Shown here: in pieces, positions 15,836 through 17,738 of the stretch | Numbering within the stretch: position 1 is the stretch's first letter | How the letters are laid out: every line of letters starts with the position of its first letter | Source of the DNA: CAYPJE01 sp964410945 | Lineage (GTDB): Bacteria; Fidelibacterota; Marinisomatia; Marinisomatales; TCS56 | DNA: 17,738 nucleotides | Direction of reading: 5' to 3' | NCBI GenBank assembly: GCA_964410945.1 | Contig: CAYPJE010000056.1 | Coordinates: forward strand, 1 to 17,738 | Notes under the pieces: model-generated | Seen by the model: the letters and a program-made list of their open reading frames with translations, nothing else | Told to the model about the DNA's origin: nothing | Database searches by the model: none | Position numbers and translations under genes: made by a program

Positions 15836-16960
15836 TTATCTGTTGTTACCAGGCGGCAATCCGACCAGTTCATAATTTGTACTTCTTCCTCCCGCTGATT
15901 CTTTCTGCAGTATTCCTTTTGTTATCAAGTCATTAATATCACGAATAGCGGAGTCCTTGGAACATTTTGCAATCTTTGCCCATTTGGAAGAAGTCAATTT
16001 GCCTTCAAATCCATCCATTACCTTGTTCAACAGCTTTTTTTGTCGTTCGTTTATAGATGTGTCGGCATGCTTTTGCCAGAACTCTGCTTTGAATAACACC
16101 CTTTTTAGAACAGTGTTTGTTGATTTCAAAGCATTTATCAAACAATATATAAACCACACAATCCAATCAGTTATATCTAAATCCCCTTTCTGTGTTTTTT
16201 CCAACAATTCATAATACTGTTTTCGCTCAAGTCTGATCTGCGCAGACATACTATAGAATCGTTGATTGCTTTTATCTGATTGAGCAAGAAGCATATCCGT
16301 TAATGCTCTGGTTATTCTGCCATTTCCATCATCAAAAGGGTGGATTGTAACAAACCATAAATGTGCTATTGCCGCTTTGATAACTAAATCTGATGTTGTA
16401 TTACCATTGAACCAATCTAAAAATCGGGTCATTTCTTTTTCTAATAACGCCGAATCGGGAGCCTGAAAGTGCACTTTTTCTTTTCCCATTGCTCCGGAAA
16501 CAACTTGCATTGGTCCGGTAGTATCTTTTCTCCAATCCGCTACAGTTATTTTATGCATTCCACTTCTACCGGTTGGAAAAAGTGCTGCGTGCCAGTCAAA
16601 CAACCTGCCGGGTGTTAATGGCTTGAAGCAATTCTGTGTTGCATCAAGCATCATTTCAACCACGCCTTCCACATTTCTGTCTGACTTTACCGAACCTGCT
16701 ATTTCCAGGCCAAGTCTTTTGGCAATTGAAGAACGCACTTGATCATGGTTTAAGAATTCACCCTCTATTTCCGATGATTTTATTACATCCAAAGTCAGTG
16801 TGTCAAGCAAGGCCTCGTTTCTTAAATCAAAGCCTAAAGTTTCCATTTTTCCAATAAGACGCCCCTGCAGATTTCTTGCCTCGCTCAGTAAACCCACAAA
16901 CTCATCGCTATTCCAAGTGAATTTGGGCCAGTTGTCTTGCTGGTGGATAAATGCCATCAT
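15836..16960 (-). CDS. Fic family AMP-transferase with C-terminal winged helix
   Basis: This enzyme probably transfers AMP from ATP to a protein hydroxyl group. The 374-aa protein begins with a DUF4172-like N-terminus (HQQDNWPKFTW). SSEIEG (62-67) fits the [S/T]xxxE[G/N] inhibitory helix placed before the Fic core, as in class II autoinhibited Fic proteins. The Fic motif HPFDDGNGR (207-215) is intact, with His207 catalytic. A C-terminal winged-helix-like segment (about 300-365) could bind DNA. ATG 16960 is followed by a second ATG at 16957, and GTG 16990 is in frame, but the family start fits the ATGs. It is AT-rich compared with the genes to the left and stands alone with no separate antitoxin gene. 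Transcription likely starts from the promoter at 16981-17009. Confidence 0.92.
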   Translation of the reverse strand: MMAFIHQQDNWPKFTWNSDEFVGLLSEARNLQGRLIGKMETLGFDLRNEALLDTLTLDVIKSSEIEGEFLNHDQVRSSIAKRLGLEIAGSVKSDRNVEGVVEMMLDATQNCFKPLTPGRLFDWHAALFPTGRSGMHKITVADWRKDTTGPMQVVSGAMGKEKVHFQAPDSALLEKEMTRFLDWFNGNTTSDLVIKAAIAHLWFVTIHPFDDGNGRITRALTDMLLAQSDKSNQRFYSMSAQIRLERKQYYELLEKTQKGDLDITDWIVWFIYCLINALKSTNTVLKRVLFKAEFWQKHADTSINERQKKLLNKVMDGFEGKLTSSKWAKIAKCSKDSAIRDINDLITKGILQKESAGGRSTNYELVGLPPGNNR

Positions 16961-16980
16961 TAGTTGCACATTTTGCAACG

Positions 16981-17009
16981 AATATAGCACTTATTTGTTG
17001 CAATGTGAA
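16981..17009 (-). promoter_or_regulatory. Sigma-70-like promoter of the fic gene
   Basis: On the minus strand -35 TTCACA (17009 to 17004, 5 of 6) and -10 TATATT (16986 to 16981, 5 of 6) are exactly 17 nt apart. The predicted start, near 16974, gives a leader of about 15 nt to ATG 16960, which agrees with the lack of a visible Shine-Dalgarno. GTTGCA sites lie in the spacer and at the start point. Confidence 0.55.
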
Positions 17010-17010
17010 A

Positions 17011-17039
17011 TTAATTGTTGCATTTTATGCGACAATTAA
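17011..17039. repeat. 13-bp inverted repeat upstream of the fic -35
   Basis: TTAATTGTTGCAT (17011-17023), a TTT loop, then ATGCGACAATTAA (17027-17039) match at 12 of 13 positions; in + strand RNA the odd pair is a U-G wobble. It lies immediately upstream of the fic -35 box. No T-run follows on either side, so an operator dyad is likelier than a terminator. Confidence 0.65.
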
Positions 17040-17077
17040 TGATGCTATTCGTTGCACGGTTGCTCTTTTTGCTGTCT

Positions 17078-17273
17078 GTTTAACGTTGAGTATAAGAAAC
17101 GTAAGTGATTTCGAAGCTCTTACCTGCCAAGTTGCACTGAGCCAAATTTGAGTTTTGACACAAATTAAAAATATTAAAAAAACCCGTCAAATCGCAGATT
17201 TGGCGGAGTTGATAAAATGCTCGAAGGCTTCGTAAACCACTGACCCACTTATGTTTTTTATACATTGTTAGGT
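17078..17273. repeat. 196-bp nested palindrome with attC-like ends
   Basis: The element folds on itself in three tiers. The outer arms GTATAAGAAACGTAAGTG (17090-17107) and CACTTATGTTTTTTATAC (17246-17263) pair at 16 of 18 positions. The middle arms are CGAAGC (17112-17117) and GCTTCG (17227-17232). The inner arms 17141-17159 and 17186-17204 pair at 16 of 19, around an A-rich loop. The ends are GTTTAAC (17078-17084) and GTTAGGT (17267-17273), which fit the RYYYAAC and GTTRRRY core sites of integron attC sites on either strand. It is longer than usual attC sites (about 60-150 bp). No integrase is in the window. Conserved compensating arms indicate selection for folding. Confidence 0.6.
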
Positions 17274-17586
17274 TGCGTAATTCATTGTTTCTCAAATTGT
17301 TTCTTTCTCATTCTATAAATGTTTTTTAATCAGTCGTTTTTTTTACCAGTCAATCGTTCGCAAAAACCCAAGTCTATAGCTCTTTCTGAAATCAAGATAA
17401 AAAGTGAAGTAAAATCATCACGATAATCCTCCCTTTCATTCAGTCTTGTTTGTTAATCCGAATGAAACTGAGCGGAAATACTTAACATTATATTATCTTT
17501 AGACTTGTTCCTTAACATACTTAATAGGTAAAGGCTAAATTATATTCTATTTATTATCCTTATAATAGTCACTCACTTTGCATCAG
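17274..17586. other. AT-rich stretch without a recognisable gene
   Basis: No ORF with a start codon, RNA gene or terminator can be supported here. The only hint of coding is a start-less minus-strand frame of 40 codons (17452 to 17330, TGA at 17332-17330) whose mixed-charge product contains REDYRDDFTSLFILISERA. It could be a decayed gene end or chance in AT-rich DNA. The stretch separates the palindrome from the gene entering at the right edge. Confidence 0.5.
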
Positions 17587-17738
17587 TCAATTTTTTGCAG
17601 CATCTTTTGTAGAAAATGTCCTGTATGAATAATTTTTAATGCTACTAGATAGATTCTCATATAATAAACTTAAAGCTGTATCAAAGGGCTTATCAACAAG
17701 AACTGCACATCTTACCTCAACATATTTAGAAATCCTTT
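17587..17738 (-). CDS. C-terminal fragment of a gene cut by the window edge
   Basis: On the minus strand a frame enters at the window edge (first full codon 17736-17734) and runs 49 codons to TGA 17589-17587. The product includes YVEVRCAVLVDKPFDTALSL and ends NYSYRTFSTKDAAKN. The alternation of a hydrophobic strand, an amphipathic helix and a final FSTKDAA helix resembles the C-terminus of small STAS/SpoIIAA-like proteins, which often finish with Ala-x-x-Trp-Leu. That resemblance is from memory and weak. Here the expected Trp position is TGA, followed by a Leu codon. The start and most of the gene lie outside the window. Confidence 0.5.
   Translation of the reverse strand, partial: RISKYVEVRCAVLVDKPFDTALSLLYENLSSSIKNYSYRTFSTKDAAKN

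Larger units (their letters stand above)
16963..17056. repeat. Cluster of GTTGCA/TGCAAC sites at the Fic promoter
   Basis: Within 94 bp the hexamer GTTGCA occurs on the + strand at 16963, 16997, 17017 and 17051, with its complement TGCAAC at 16974 and a one-mismatch complement at 17028. Starts of the direct copies are 34, 20 and 34 bp apart. TGCAACGAATATAGCA (16974-16989) also pairs with TGCTATTCGTTGCA (17043-17056), apart from a 2-nt gap. The sites flank and lie inside the predicted Fic promoter, as expected for a multi-site operator. Confidence 0.6.

Noticed and set aside
1..17738. CRISPR array, tRNA, rRNA or insertion sequence
   Set aside because: No regularly spaced direct repeats, cloverleaf sequences, rRNA stretches or transposase motifs were seen on either strand.

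Overview
The window reads as chromosomal DNA from a Gram-negative bacterium with the standard code and moderate GC. The evidence is several exported proteins, a FeoAB ferrous iron system, a periplasmic lysozyme-inhibitor-like protein and weak or missing Shine-Dalgarno sites at many genes. Protein style suggests the FCB / Marinimicrobia side of the tree. This is an impression, not a measurement, and no gene here fixes the lineage.

Region 1 (1-3191, + strand) holds a leader with a strong intrinsic terminator, then proB-proA (glutamate to proline) abutting end to start, then the manganese exporter mntP. The leader can be read as a translation-coupled attenuator. Region 2 (3192-9026, + strand) starts with a Fur-type 7-1-7 dyad. 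A secreted M28 zinc peptidase with PA and PDZ domains follows, packed tightly against feoA and feoB (5-nt gap, then 4-nt overlap). Behind them lies an exported Ntn hydrolase whose catalytic cysteine sits exactly at the predicted signal-peptide cleavage point. Region 3 (9033-11977) is mixed: a two-domain VOC protein and a YeiW/YkgJ-type cysteine-cluster protein on -, tatD on +, and an AT-rich orphan methyltransferase on -.

Region 4 (12076-15691, - strand) is a compact four-gene operon, in transcription order: UGT-like glycosyltransferase, stand-alone E2-type acyltransferase domain, PliI-like lysozyme inhibitor, TPR protein. The genes abut or overlap, which suggests a shared envelope-related task, possibly making an acylated glycoconjugate and protecting the wall.

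Region 5 (15692-17738) is AT-rich accessory DNA. It carries a class II Fic AMP-transferase with a C-terminal winged helix. Its promoter is embedded in repeated GTTGCA/TGCAAC sites and a 13-bp hairpin. Next comes a roughly 196-bp nested palindrome with attC-like ends, and then the 3' end of another minus-strand gene running off the window. This right-hand segment is the most unusual part. No tRNA, rRNA, CRISPR array or transposase was seen.
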